From positions 12,710,001 to 12,774,000 of the forward strand of contig JAPYXD010000704.1 in NCBI GenBank assembly GCA_030998225.1: 64,000 bases of DNA, in the 5' to 3' direction. The notes under the pieces are model-generated. The model saw nothing but the letters and a program-made list of their open reading frames with translations. It was not told the origin of the DNA and ran no database searches. Source of the stretch: Diplolepis rosae. Lineage: Eukaryota; Arthropoda; Insecta; Hymenoptera; Diplolepididae. This document shows positions 47,061 to 56,959 of the stretch, piece by piece. A program made the translations under genes and the position numbers. The first letter of the stretch is position 1. Each line of letters starts with the position of its first letter.

Positions 47061-47668
47061 ATGAAAATTAGACCTCAGGCAAAAATAGATAATTTTGCTT
47101 TCAAGAATAGCAATGTTATTATTGAAGGGCTATTTTGCAAGAGAATAGATTTATTTCGATGAAAAATATTTGAAATAGAGAAAAATAATTTTAATATTAA
47201 ATTTTATTTTTAACCCAACTTTTTTTCTTATCGCTTCTTACCAAATTTTAAAAAATTATGCGATTTTAATAAATTACAAATCACTTTTTCAAGAAAAAGA
47301 TTCCTTACGACTTAATCATTTCCAATTTTCGAAACTGAATAAATTGTTATCAAATTCAGCAATTTTTTTATAAAAATTTCGTTTTGGAAAATGTTTTGTT
47401 AATGGTTTCAGCCATTAAAAAATTGATTTTTAAAAATCAGAAACGGTGAAGTTGTGGGAAATCATTTCTCTGAAAAAATGATTCATGATTTATTAGAATC
47501 GCATAATTTTTTAAAATTTGGTAATAAGCGATAAGAAAACAAGTTGGGTCAAAAATAAAATGAATTAATAAATTTATTTTTCGGTGTTTCAAATTTTTTT
47601 CTTGTAACATAATCTTTCCTCTTTCAAAATATCCCTTCAATAATAAAATTGCTTTTCTTGAAACTACC
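47061..47668. mobile_element. FB-A copy with shortened ends
   Basis: Starts at atgaaaattagacctcaggc (outer ~15 bp lost) and ends ttttcttgaaactacc|TTAA after a ~45-bp deletion close to the right end. Confidence 0.8.
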
Positions 47669-47879
47669 TTAATAATTTTTTTAATTTACGAAATATATTT
47701 CTGAAAATTTGGGAAACGTAACAAAAGACAATAAAGCACGTCTGTTAACTTCTTTTCATTAAAAATGTTTAAAAAAAATTCGAAAACTCATCGAAAATTA
47801 TAGTTAACTGTAAAAATGTTTGCAAAATTTTCACTCAAACGAAGTTGACTGACGTTTTTTATCGATTTCTGTTATATAC

Positions 47880-48014
47880 TTTATCGGAGCCGACAAAGTA
47901 AGGACAAGTTCGTTAACCAGCCACATCCGACCAAAATTGTGAAAATAAGAGCATTTTTTGTGTTTTTGAAAAAAACTTTGTGAAAAAGTCCAAAATTCGA
48001 ATACTGCTTTCTGA
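47880..48014 (-). mobile_element. H element fragment
   Basis: The reverse complement has gatgtggctggttaacgaac then ttgtccttactttgtcggct, as near the 3' part of H; it is cut at aatactgctttctgat (H: aatactggtttttgat) where a mariner fragment begins. Confidence 0.75.
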
Positions 48015-48209
48015 TCGATGGCACACGGCCTGGCTCATCAGCATTTCCGCCTTTATGAAGAAGTCAAAAAATGGATCGATTTGTGGATCGCCTCAAAAGA
48101 CGCATCGTTTTTTCGAGGTGGTATCCGACAGTCGCCAGAAAGATGGAAAAAAGTAGTGGATAACGACGGACAGTACTTTGAAATAAGTTTTTTCACGATT
48201 TTTTATTAA
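48015..48209 (+). pseudogene. Mariner transposase, C-terminal fragment
   Basis: Reads SMAHGLAHQHFRLYEEVKKW, then WIASKD, FFRGGIRQSPERWKKVV and DGQYFE: the standard mariner C-terminus after the third catalytic Asp. Transposases of this family cut and paste a ~1.3 kb element at TA. Nothing upstream of this point remains: the sequence changes at 48014/48015 to a piece of H element, so the fragment has no start, no catalytic residues and no 5' end. The natural stop is shifted a few codons (an extra ISFFTIFY-type tail to TAA at 48207). It differs clearly from the mariner at 51084-52367 and belongs to another lineage. Confidence 0.85.
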
Positions 48210-48399
48210 AACAAAGTTTAAACGGGTTTTTCTCAAATCAATGTTTTTCGACGCCTTATTAATAAAATCTGAAAAACTAATGAACCGATCCTTATGAAAT
48301 TTTTACAACTACAGCTATAGCGCATATCCCAAGCAGAAATCATGACATTCTGCCGACTGTGATGATCGCTTAAATGTTGGCTTGATGTAGGATATCGAC

Positions 48400-48660
48400 T
48401 GTTGATTATTAAATGGGAAAAAGTAATTTACTGACAGTGGATGTACAAGGTCTATCCAGTGTCTATTCAGCCCCGGTAGTCGATTGTAAAATACCAGCGT
48501 TTGTACAATGTTGGATGTACAACAGGCCCAACCTTCTTCCGACTGTGGAAAAAGTGATTTTCCGAAAGTAAATGTACAAAGTCCGCCCAGTGTTTAATCG
48601 ACTCTGATAATTAACACTGTAAAATACCAGTGTTTGTACAAAGTTGATTCGACACTGGTA
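48400..48660 (+). repeat. Two 131-bp tandem units (atgtacaa...ccagtgt)
   Basis: atgtacaaggtctatccagt at 48441 and atgtacaaagtccgcccagt at 48572 start two units that share gtaaaataccag-gtttgta and gactgtgg words. Loosely like the ccagta minisatellites at the window start. Confidence 0.6.
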
Positions 48661-49144
48661 CACTCTAAAAAAAGTCTATTGATTGTGAAGTTAGGTTCCT
48701 TTCAGAATGCATCTATTGAAATCAAGCAGATTTTTTTTGTCTATCAACAGAATCGTGTTACTGTTATTGTAGTATTGATGATAACCGATTTAATATTGTC
48801 ATTTATCAAAGTTGGGCTTGTGTACATTTTTAATATTTGTATTAGATAGGTTATAACATACAATTTGTTTTCTTTTATCCTCGAAATTATTTTTTTTTTC
48901 GTACGAGGAAGGATTTCATATCAAGGCCAAAGGAAATACTTTGGCAGTAAAAGGTTAGCATTTGAAACGATAATCGTTCAACTGCTAAAGGATTTCCTCT
49001 CATGCTAATTTTGAATAGAAAATCCTTTAATAGTGAAGGGAACCGTTTGAGAGTCAATAGTCTGTTTTTGGAGTCTAGTCTTCTTTGAAAATGTCTTTAA
49101 CCGTAAAACATGGATTTAATAATAAAAGTATATAACCAGTATCG
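48661..49144. other. Unassigned stretch
   Basis: A 71-codon plus frame at 48634 is unrecognised. 48900-49060 contains ggaaatactttggcagtaaa and caactgctaaaggatttcct, possibly a weak hairpin. Confidence 0.4.
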
Positions 49145-49285
49145 TGACATGTTTCCGTACATGTTCATTGTTTTATTGTGGCCGAAACGTTTGCCTTTTG
49201 TATTTTTTATGTCTTCTATCACTTAAAAAAAAAAAAAAAAAAAAAATCCGCAACAAAACTGACCCCATGCCAAATTAACTATTAA
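49145..49285 (+). mobile_element. Fragment of the 5.7-kb inverted-repeat element
   Basis: cgtgacatgtttccgtacat and gttcattgttttattg match 5698-5735; tggccgaaacgtttgcc and ctgaccccatgccaaattaa match the right arm of 5747-6769. A 22-bp A run lies between. Confidence 0.65.
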
Positions 49286-49487
49286 AAAATATATAACCAG
49301 TATTTTAGAAATGTTGACAGCCAGAGTTGAAAATATGTTGGTTGCCAGTATTGATACAACGTTAGAAACTGGTGTTGTACCAACGCAGTACATCGTTATC
49401 ATTTCGACTGTCCGCTGACAATCTGAAGTTGGTCCGATTGTTAATTTCTGCTTGGGTATGTAAACCTGACAATTTAATTTCTGTATA

Positions 49488-49597
49488 CAAAAATGTTTCA
49501 GACAAAATTTTCAGTGTTCGAGAAGGCCGTCATACTGGAACACCCTATTTTCTTATCGGCGGAGGCGCTGAAGATACGTCAAAGTCAAATCCACTTT
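49488..49597 (+). repeat. ~110-bp 'A' repeat, left copy
   Basis: cagacaaaattttcagtgtt, cgagaaggccgtcatactgg and cggaggcgctgaagatacgt are found again, inverted, at 53318-53425. Translates as SVREGRHTG-PYF-IGGGA in both, but with no sign of selection. Confidence 0.75.
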
Positions 49598-50830
49598 ATT
49601 AAATGAAACTATGTATTTTTTTTTCGATGACATTATTACCGATTTTAAGACGAATTTTGCGACCTAGAACACAAGGTCATTCTATTTACACAAAGTATGA
49701 AAATAGTGGAAAAATCATTTTCATTTCTTTTCATTCCTTACGATACCCATGATAATACACTTCGTTAGGGTATTGTTGACATCGGCAGAAAGTAAGCATT
49801 TTCTGTTGACATATCAGTTAGTCACGCATTACTTTCTAATGTGAGTACATCGGAACGCGAAAATGAACGATTTTCAAGAGTCAAAGGTCGACCAATTGTT
49901 AATGAAAATAATGCGGCTGCTATCTTAGCTTTTGTTGCACTAAATGCACATGCGAGCAGCAGGCAAATGTAAAAAAAGGGTGGAATTAGTCAGCGATCTG
50001 TATTAAGAATCTTACATCAACACAAGTTCCATCCGTATCGTATGTCATTACATCAGGATTTGTATGGCAATGATTTCTTAAAACGCGTCAATTTCTGTAA
50101 TTGGATTCGTAGAAAAATGCGCACAGATGTCTCATTTTTGAGTCATGTGCTTTTTTCTGATGAAGCTAACTTCGCAAATACGGGAAATGTGAATAAGCAT
50201 AATATACATTGTTGGGCAAATGGGAATCCTCGATGGATGAGAACTGTACCATTTCAACATCCGTGTTCCGTTCATTGTTGGTGAGGCATTGTCGGCGATC
50301 ACGTCATTGGTCCATATTTTTTTGAAGGTCGCTTGAATGGGCAAGTTTACGCAAACTTTCTGCAAAACGTACTGCCTCAATTAATGGAAGACGTGCCCTT
50401 GCATGTTCGCATGAACATGTGGATGCAACACGACGGTGCACCACCGCATTATGCTCTGTGTTCAAGACAAGTGATGAATGAGATTTTTGACGAAAAGTGG
50501 GTAGGACGAGGCTGCTCTGTAGCTTGGCCACCTCGTTCGCTAAATCTAACATCACCAAATTACTGTTTATAGGCTTTTGTCAAAGAACGCGAAATGGCGG
50601 TAGCACGTACCATGCCTGACGACATGAAAGAAAGAATACGCCAAGCATGTACCGAAATTATACCACAAATGTTGACTGAAGTTAGACGGTCTTTTCATTA
50701 GCGAATTAACAAGTGCTTACAAGTCGAGGATAATCACTTCGAGCATCTTCTGCAGGTAGACCCAAACCAAGGTTGATGGATCCTTTGAAAGTGATTATAT
50801 CATCGAAAAAAAAATGGTTCCATTTAAGAT
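49598..50830 (+). mobile_element. Tc1/mariner-like transposon, ~1.23 kb, dead
   Basis: Left ttaaatgaaactatgtattt followed by ttttttcgatgacattatta; right gtgattatatcatcgaaaaa followed by aaaaatggttccatttaa: imperfect inverted termini around the pseudogene 49850-50778. Confidence 0.7.
49850..50778 (+). pseudogene. Tc1/mariner-superfamily transposase, degenerate
   Basis: One reading frame can be followed from about 49850 (GRPIVNENNAAAILAF...SSRQ), through HKFHPYRMSLHQDLYGNDF, the first catalytic motif FSDEANFANTGNVNKHNIHC, GDHVIGPYFFEGRLNGQVYA and the second catalytic motif MWMQHDGAPPHYAL, to HFEHLL. It is interrupted by at least four in-frame stops (near 49969, 50282, 50570 and 50699). The third catalytic region, normally PPRSPDLTSPDFFLWG in this family, reads PPRSLNLTSPNYCL followed by a stop, so both acidic positions are Asn. 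The N-terminal DNA-binding domain is missing or unrecognisable. Enzyme activity is impossible. It resembles transposases abundant in ants and other insects that carry a DUF4817-like N-terminus (family memory, not a search). Confidence 0.85.
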
Positions 50831-51083
50831 AGTACGAGCAGGGTACCGGGTGGGGATAGACCGCTGCGGGCGTGCGGTAGTGTGGTGATGTTGATCACGT
50901 GACCCCAGCTGTACGTATGGCAACCAAAGCCAGCTAATTTTCCTAAAAAGCTGACCTTTTTTTTAAATACCTTTTTAATAAGTCCGCGACTACGGTTTTT
51001 TTTATAAATTTTCGTTAAGGTCTTAGCTTTAAATTTAACAGTTTTTTTTTATTTTCATCGAAAAATTTAGGCGAAAATTATTA
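50831..51083. other. Spacer between two transposons, partly GC-rich
   Basis: 50835-50935 (gggtaccgggtggggataga, gcgggcgtgcggtagtgtgg) has much higher GC than its surroundings and no match in the window; unrecognised. Confidence 0.4.
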
Positions 51084-52367
51084 TTGGATCTATAACTTAA
51101 TTCGTGCAGTTTTCTAAGAGATGGCGTAACTTGATTATTATTCCATCGTTCCAATATTCCGAACATGCGTTGGAAAGCTGCTGTCAATGAGCGTCTTTTT
51201 CAGTATATGTCATTTATTTGAAGCGTAAGAAACAATAATTTTTTTTCACTCAAATATGTTGAACTTTGTGCCTGAAAAAGTGTTTTTGCGGGGAGTTCTT
51301 CATTACTTTAACATAAAGAAAACTGCTGCTGAAAGTCATCGTATTTTGGTGGAAGTTTATGGTGAACATGCTCTAGCTGAGCGAACGTGCCAAAAGTGGT
51401 TTGCACGATTAAAAAGTGATGATTTTGGCTTGGAAGACGAAGAACGTCCTGGGCAGCCAAAAAAGTTTGCAGATGAAGAACTGGAAGCATTACTGGATGA
51501 AATTTGTTGCCAAACACAAGAAGAGCTCGCAGAATCTTTGAGAGTCACTCAAGCAGCCACTTCAAAACGTTTAAAAGCAGCCGGATACATTCAAAAGCAA
51601 GGAAATCGGGTTCCACATGAACTCAAGCCGAGAGACGTTGAAAGGCGGTTTTGCATGTCCGAAATGCTGCTGGAACGCCACAAAAAGAAGTCATTTTTGC
51701 ATCGGATTGTTACTGGTGATGGAAAATGGATCCATTACGACAACCCCAAGCGCAAAAAATCATATGTGAAACCCGGCTAACCAGCCAAATCAACGGCAAA
51801 GCCGAATATCCATGGCGCGAAGGTAATGCTCTGTATTTGGTGGAATCAGAAGGGTGTGCTGTATTGTGAGCTGCTAAAACCGGGCGAAACCATCATTGAA
51901 GAACGCTACCGAACACAATTAATCCGTTTGAAGAGAGCAATAGCCGAAAAACGCCCGGAATATGCGACCAGACACGAGGCAATAATTTTCCATCATGACA
52001 ACGCTCGGCCCCATGTTGCTATTCCGGTTAAGAACTATTTCAAAAACAGTCGATGGGAAGTTTTACCCCACCTGCCTTATAGCCCAGACCTTGCCCCTTT
52101 TGACTATCATTTGTTCCGGTCGATGCAGAACGCCCTCACTGGAATACGGTTCACATCAAAACAGGGTATCAAAAATTGGCTTGATTCATTCTTGGCCGCC
52201 AAGCCGGCGCAGTTCTTTTGGGATGGAATCCACAGATTGCCAGAAATATGGGAAAGACTCATAGCTTCAGATGGGCAATACTTTGAATAATACTATTGTA
52301 CATGTTTTTCTTAAATAAACGTTCAAATTTTGAAGAAAAAACCGCACGAATGAAGTTATAGATCCAA
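51084..52367 (+). mobile_element. Complete mariner transposon (1284 bp, TA-flanked)
   Basis: The left end ttggatctataacttaattc plus gtgcagtttt and the right end aaaaccgcacgaatgaagtt plus atagatccaa are ~30-bp inverted repeats with a few mismatches. TA duplicates sit at 51082-51083 and 52368-52369. Length and layout are textbook mariner, with one transposase gene inside. Confidence 0.93.
51256..52290 (+). pseudogene. Mariner transposase, full length with one in-frame stop
   Basis: 344 codons in a single uninterrupted frame except TAA at codon 175 (51778-51780), inside the usual PGQP motif (CAA to TAA by one change). Domains: helix-turn-helix DNA-binding region (residues ~5-110, including ERPGQPKKF at ~63-71), linker with RVPHELKPRD in place of the usual WVPHEL, and a catalytic core with Asp155 (IVTGDGKWIHYDN), Asp248 (IIFHHDNARPHV) and Asp283 (YSPDLAPFDYHLF). 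The second and third Asp are separated by 34 residues, so this is a DD34D enzyme; the positions are one less than in Mos1, as I remember it. It cuts and pastes its own element at TA. The W-to-R change in the linker motif and the stop suggest a recently dead copy. Probably mellifera/irritans-like rather than mauritiana, low confidence on subfamily. Confidence 0.93.
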
Positions 52368-52369
52368 TA

Positions 52370-52555
52370 AAACATTTCATCTATCCACCACTTTGCCATA
52401 ATACCAATGTTTAATATGCTGACTTTTGAAGTCGATTATTTGTTTAAACAATCGGTTAACCCCCCTCAAATTTTTAGAATTTGTTTAGTCATATTTGAAC
52501 TTCACATAAAATAAAAATCAAGTCTTTTGTTCGAAGATGCTACCGTGCTTGTAAA
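52370..52555. other. Short spacer between transposons
   Basis: Nothing recognised. Confidence 0.4.
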
Positions 52556-53308
52556 GTGTGATCAAATTGGAGGTACTTTTTCCAATAGGGTTTTATTGAC
52601 ATGTCACGTGTGACTACTGTCAAACTAAATACACAATTTTATTAAGTTTTTATTGACATTTCATCATGGAAAGACTTACGCCTCAACAACGTTTACAAAT
52701 CGTACAATTATATTACGAAAATGGACGCTCTGTGAAAAGTGTTTATCGCGCGCTCAGGCCAATTTATGGTGTACATAATCGTCTTACCGAACGCACTATT
52801 TGGCATACCATCGGCAAACTCGAGAATAATTTAACATTATTGGATGATACTCGACATTTGGTTCCAACAAGACGGCGCTACATGTCATACAGCCCGCGAA
52901 ACAATGGATTTACTGCGTAGTCGTTTCGGTGAGCAATTTATCTCTCGTCTCGGACTGGTGGATTGGCCTCCAAGATCGTGTGATATCACACCTTTGGACT
53001 TTTATTTGTGGGGGCATGTAAAGTTTAAATGTTTTGTGGATAAACCAGCTATTATTGAGGCATTGGAAGCCAACATTACTGAAGTTATTAGCGAGATACC
53101 GACCGAAGTCCTCGAGCAAGTCATTTAAAATTGGTGTTTACGGATGGACGAATTAAAGCGCAGTTGCAGCCAAAATTTGAAAGGGGTTATCTTTAAAAAA
53201 TAAATGTCGTGAATGGTTCTACACAAAAATAAAAAAGATTGCCCTATCAATTTGAATTTTCGTTGTTTTATTTCAATTTAAAATCCTATACCTCTAAATT
53301 GATCACCC
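52556..53308 (+). mobile_element. Internally deleted DUF4817-type transposon
   Basis: The left end gtgatcaaattggaggtac and the right end gta-acctctaaattgatcac are inverted (gtgatcaa-tt-gaggta). The coding part is reduced to the two ends of the transposase; see the next entry. Confidence 0.75.
52666..53203 (+). pseudogene. DUF4817-type transposase with the middle deleted
   Basis: The N-terminus is intact from a good start: MERLTPQQRLQIVQLYYENG then SVYRALRPIYGVHNR and TERTIWHTIGKLENN, the helix-turn-helix that I recall as Pfam DUF4817. At about 52845 it jumps, with a frame change, to IWFQQDGATCHTARE (second catalytic Asp), then PPRSCDITPLDFYLWG (third catalytic Asp) and the C-terminus, with one further stop at 53126-53128 (EQVI*NW). 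The missing part contains the first catalytic region. Intact relatives are ~350 residues; about 180 remain. This is a deletion derivative that could only have moved with help from another copy. Confidence 0.85.
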
Positions 53309-53317
53309 ATTACTACC

Positions 53318-53425
53318 TTAAAAAAGTGGAGTTGACCTTGACGTAGCGTCAGCGCCTCCACCGATAGAAAAATAGGGTGGTCCAGTATGGCGGCCTTCTC
53401 GAACACTGAAACTTTTGTCTGGAAC
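53318..53425 (-). repeat. ~110-bp 'A' repeat, right inverted copy
   Basis: The reverse complement matches 49488-49597: cagacaaaagtttcagtgtt, cgagaaggccgccatactgg, cggtggaggcgctgacgct. Together the copies bracket three transposons over 3.9 kb. Confidence 0.75.
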
Positions 53426-53558
53426 AGTTTTGGATATGATCAATAGTTTGAGTGCTATCGCTCTGTAACACTTTATGTGCCTCACTCTGTATAATGATTT
53501 GCAGATTAAAACATGATCATGAATTTTTTTACAATATTTGTGTTGATGATATAATAAG
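53426..53558. repeat. Segment repeated at 44525-44590
   Basis: tttgcagattaaaacatgat and acaatatttgtgttgatgat are shared with the 44.5 kb site; the rest is unassigned. Confidence 0.5.
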
Positions 53559-53672
53559 ACCGAGCGCGAAGCGCGACGATCAAATCGCGCGCCCCAGCCG
53601 CGTTCAAATTTGCAAGCGAAGCGAGCAGCGTGCGATGAGAATGTGCCCGCGACGCGGGCAGATTTTTTCTTT
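53559..53672 (-). mobile_element. H element, 5' terminal ~114 bp only
   Basis: The reverse complement starts tctgcccgcgtcgcgggcac, then attctcatcgcacgctgct and ends gatcgtcgcgcttcgcgctc. The body and 3' end are missing. Confidence 0.75.
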
Positions 53673-54500
53673 AGCATTCAGAAAAAATGACGAAAACAAT
53701 TAATTTGACAGTTATCTATCATCATACTTTTTACAAAAAAGAGATGTTTATCTTTCGTATTCAAAGTCACATATCTTGCTCACTTTAGTAGATTGCAGTA
53801 TATGTCAATTACTGTGGCTCCAGTTTATTTATTTGCATCACTGTCAATGTCAATTACTACGGTATTGTGGTTCCTATACAAACACATATATGTATATAAA
53901 TTTCCTTCAAGCGAGAGGGGGGGGGGGGGGGGAGAAATGTAATTGACATTGTTAGAATGTACTGTTTCTAATTGAGGATCCGTTGTGGATCTGGTTCGTA
54001 ATGGATTCTAGCCTAGTTGAAGTCGATTGATTCGCCAGGGATTTCAATTAAGTTGAACGAAAAACGAGGGAGTCGTTGTAGGTGGTCGGTTGCATAGAGC
54101 ATAGAGGAATGTTCGTGGCGTTACGCTGGTAGTGCTAGTAGTCTAAACTTCTGAATGTGATTCGGTTTACAAAACCTCGATGGGCTTTCATTGGCGGTTG
54201 CTGGTTTCAATTCAGGTCTGCTTCCTGCATTTTCCTTCTCTTTATTCTATTTTTCTCTACCAACTAACTTCTCTCGTTCTCTTTGTCAGTCTTTCGATTT
54301 GCATATCTTCCTTCCTTTTCCAATTTCCTCGTTCTCTTTCATGGCACTCTTCCGAGCTTTTGTTTACCCTTGTGATAGCCGCCTCGAGCATATCGAGGAC
54401 ATCCGTTAATTGCCAATCGATACTCTATATCCATAACACACTGCATTCTCCGTAATTCCCAATCATCACTTCATTTTTCAGTGTTCTTTTCCAAGTATCC
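53673..54500. other. Unassigned, apparently single-copy stretch with a G run
   Basis: A 17-bp G run at 53917-53933. 53975-54440 has moderate GC and no repeat in the window (gaggatccgttgtggatctg; ctgcattttccttctcttta). Two overlapping 70-90 codon frames at 54180 are unrecognised. A non-coding exon or conserved regulatory block is possible; no direct evidence. Confidence 0.4.
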
Positions 54501-56286
54501 AATCAGATCAAGAACTAAACTTCTCTGGGGAAGATTTCTTTTTGCTTTGTTTAATGTTTACAATAATAATCATAATTAAATAACAATCGTTTGTTTTTAA
54601 AACGATACTTCCTTAAGACTGAACACTGTAGAGTTTGAAAATGTAGGGAAGAAATGGCCAACTTGGCGCACGCTTATTAACAGAAAATGTTAATATTTAA
54701 GGGGGTCTCCTCATCAGTGGCTCATAAAAAAGGTGGTTTTTTAAGATTTTTTTAAAACATGAAAACAGCGAGAGAAACAAATGATCTTTTGCGTATCTTT
54801 GAACATATATTTATTCAACAATAAAAAGTTTTTTGAATGGCAAAATAAATAAAAATGGCGGATTTATAAACAATCTCGCGCAGCAGCTCGCCGCGGACAA
54901 CTCAAACTCCGTGAAAAATTCAGCCCGTAATTTTTACCTGAAACAAAAAATTAAAATACTTCCTTATTCGGAAGGCTTTTGTGCACAGTATAGTCTATTA
55001 TGGTGATTAAAAGTTGAAATTTGAATATTTTAGTCATTTTTTAATAAAGTACTCGATTTTGCGGCCTTTTTTAGCAGTAAGTGCGTTAATAACATTGTAA
55101 AAAGAGATTTTTTAATACATTTTTTTAACTCAGTCTGTGCACAATTAAATTATCTAAAAAACAGTGTTTTACTTGTATACATAGCTTTTATAGTTTTTTT
55201 GTAATCGTGCACGGAATTTCAGAAAACATGGTCCTATCATATTCATTTTTGCATAATATCTTATTAGTGAAAAAAGTCCAATCATTCTATTGCTCAAATT
55301 TTAATTGATATTCATTGATATATAAACTTACGATTGAATATATACTTTATCTGTAACCCAAAATTAGTTTAAAACTAATAAAATGTTGATGATCAAATCG
55401 AATTGGATTGTCATGTAAATGTGCGAGAGATTAAAGAAATGTTAAAAATACCAAAATCAACAACCGACCGTCATATATTGTAAATTTTATCTTGATTAAG
55501 AAACTAAACGCATTCGCTCAATTATAATAAAATCATCAAAAAAGATTGAAGAACCGATTATTTTAGGCCTTAAAACCATTAAAATGATTTAAAACATATT
55601 TTTTTTTTGAAAGACATGACTCAGAAGGTTAATTGTACAATGATTAGGGTTCCATAATTTAGAAGATTTATAAAAGTGACGGGACGATTACTTTTTACTG
55701 ATATTCCAATTCATGGAATTTATTGGATCACAAACTATGGGATATGTCGTTATTGGAGCGATTTGCGCGAAGAAAATGTGTGGAAAAGCGCCATATCAGT
55801 AAAGAATGAACGAGTTTTCAATGAAATTTACGCTTTTTTCTCAGCTATCAAATGAGGTTTATTGAAAATCGATTAAATTATTTGTTAATAAAAAAACTGG
55901 CGATTTCATAAACAAATAGATTTTTTTCCAATTTGGTACTAACTTTTTTTTTCCTTTTTTAATGATAAATATTCCTCAAATATTTCAGAACATGCTCTAC
56001 AAATTTGCAAATGAGTACTTTAATATCATATTAGAATAAAAAAATACGACTCGAATATTTCCGATTCAAGAACACAAAAACAATATTTCACGCAAAAAGA
56101 AAATTTAATGTAAATCTTGGGTGGAATGGCTCATATATATATATATATATCATTCCATTGTTTCATTCTTTTGTATTTTGATACCAATAAGGGAATTAAA
56201 AGTTATGCTGTTTTCAAAGAAATATAATTCCGGGAAAGTAAATATAATGGGCATTGATGTTTTAAAGATTGCGTACTGAAGTATAC
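54501..56286. other. Unassigned stretch
   Basis: 54640-54930 contains ggtctcctcatcagtggctc and aacaatctcgcgcagcagct, possibly an old repeat. 55390-55500 (DHVNVREIKEMLKIPKSTT-like in translation) faintly recalls a mariner helix-turn-helix but is too broken to call. A (TA)n run lies at 56136-56152. Confidence 0.4.
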
Positions 56287-56290
56287 TTAA

Positions 56291-56955
56291 GGTAGTTGAT
56301 CCACGAAAATTAGACCTCAGGCAAAAATAGATAATTTTGCTCTCAAGAATAGCAATACTATTATTGAAGGGCTATTTTGGAAGAGAAAAGATTAATTTCC
56401 ATGACAAAAATTTGAAATACAGAAAAATAATTTTATTAATAAATTTTATTTTTGCCCCAACTTTTGTCTTATCGTATCTTACCAAATTTAAAAATATTAT
56501 GCGATTTTAATAAATGACAAATCACTTTTTTAAGAAAACGATTGCCTACAACTTGACTTTTTTCAATTTTTGAAAATAAATAAATTATTATCAAATTCAG
56601 CAATTTTTTTATAAAAATTTCGTTTTGGAAAATGTTTTGTTAATGGTTTCAGTCATTAAAAAATTTATTTTTAAAAATCAGAAACGGTGAAGTTGTGGGA
56701 AATCATTTCTCTGAAAAAATGATTCATGATTTATTAAAATCTCATAATTTTTTAAAATTTGGTCAGAAGCGATAAGAAAACAAGTTGGGACAAAAATAAA
56801 ATGAGTTAATAAATTTATTTTTCGGTGTTTCAAATTTTTTTCTTGTAACATAATCTTTTCTATTCCAAAATAGCCCTTCAATAGTAATATTGCTATTCTT
56901 AAAAGCAAAATTATCTATTTTGCCTGAGGTCTCATTTTCGTGGATGAAAACTACC
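56291..56955. mobile_element. FB-A palindromic element, full-length copy (665 bp)
   Basis: TTAA at 56287-56290 and 56956-56959; ggtagttgatccacgaaaat left, attttcgtggatgaaaacta right. The second complete copy, two bases longer than the one at 8355-9017. Confidence 0.85.
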
Positions 56956-56959
56956 TTAA

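Noticed and set aside
49372..49602. Shared peptide SVREGRHTG-PYF-IGGGA at 49.5 kb (+) and 53.4 kb (-) as a conserved protein
   Set aside because: The DNA is conserved over the whole 110 bp regardless of codon position and there is no consistent start or stop; treated as a repeat.
55385..55500. Possible mariner DNA-binding remnant (VREIKEMLKIPKSTT)
   Set aside because: Only ~30 residues with stops soon after and no termini; could be chance.
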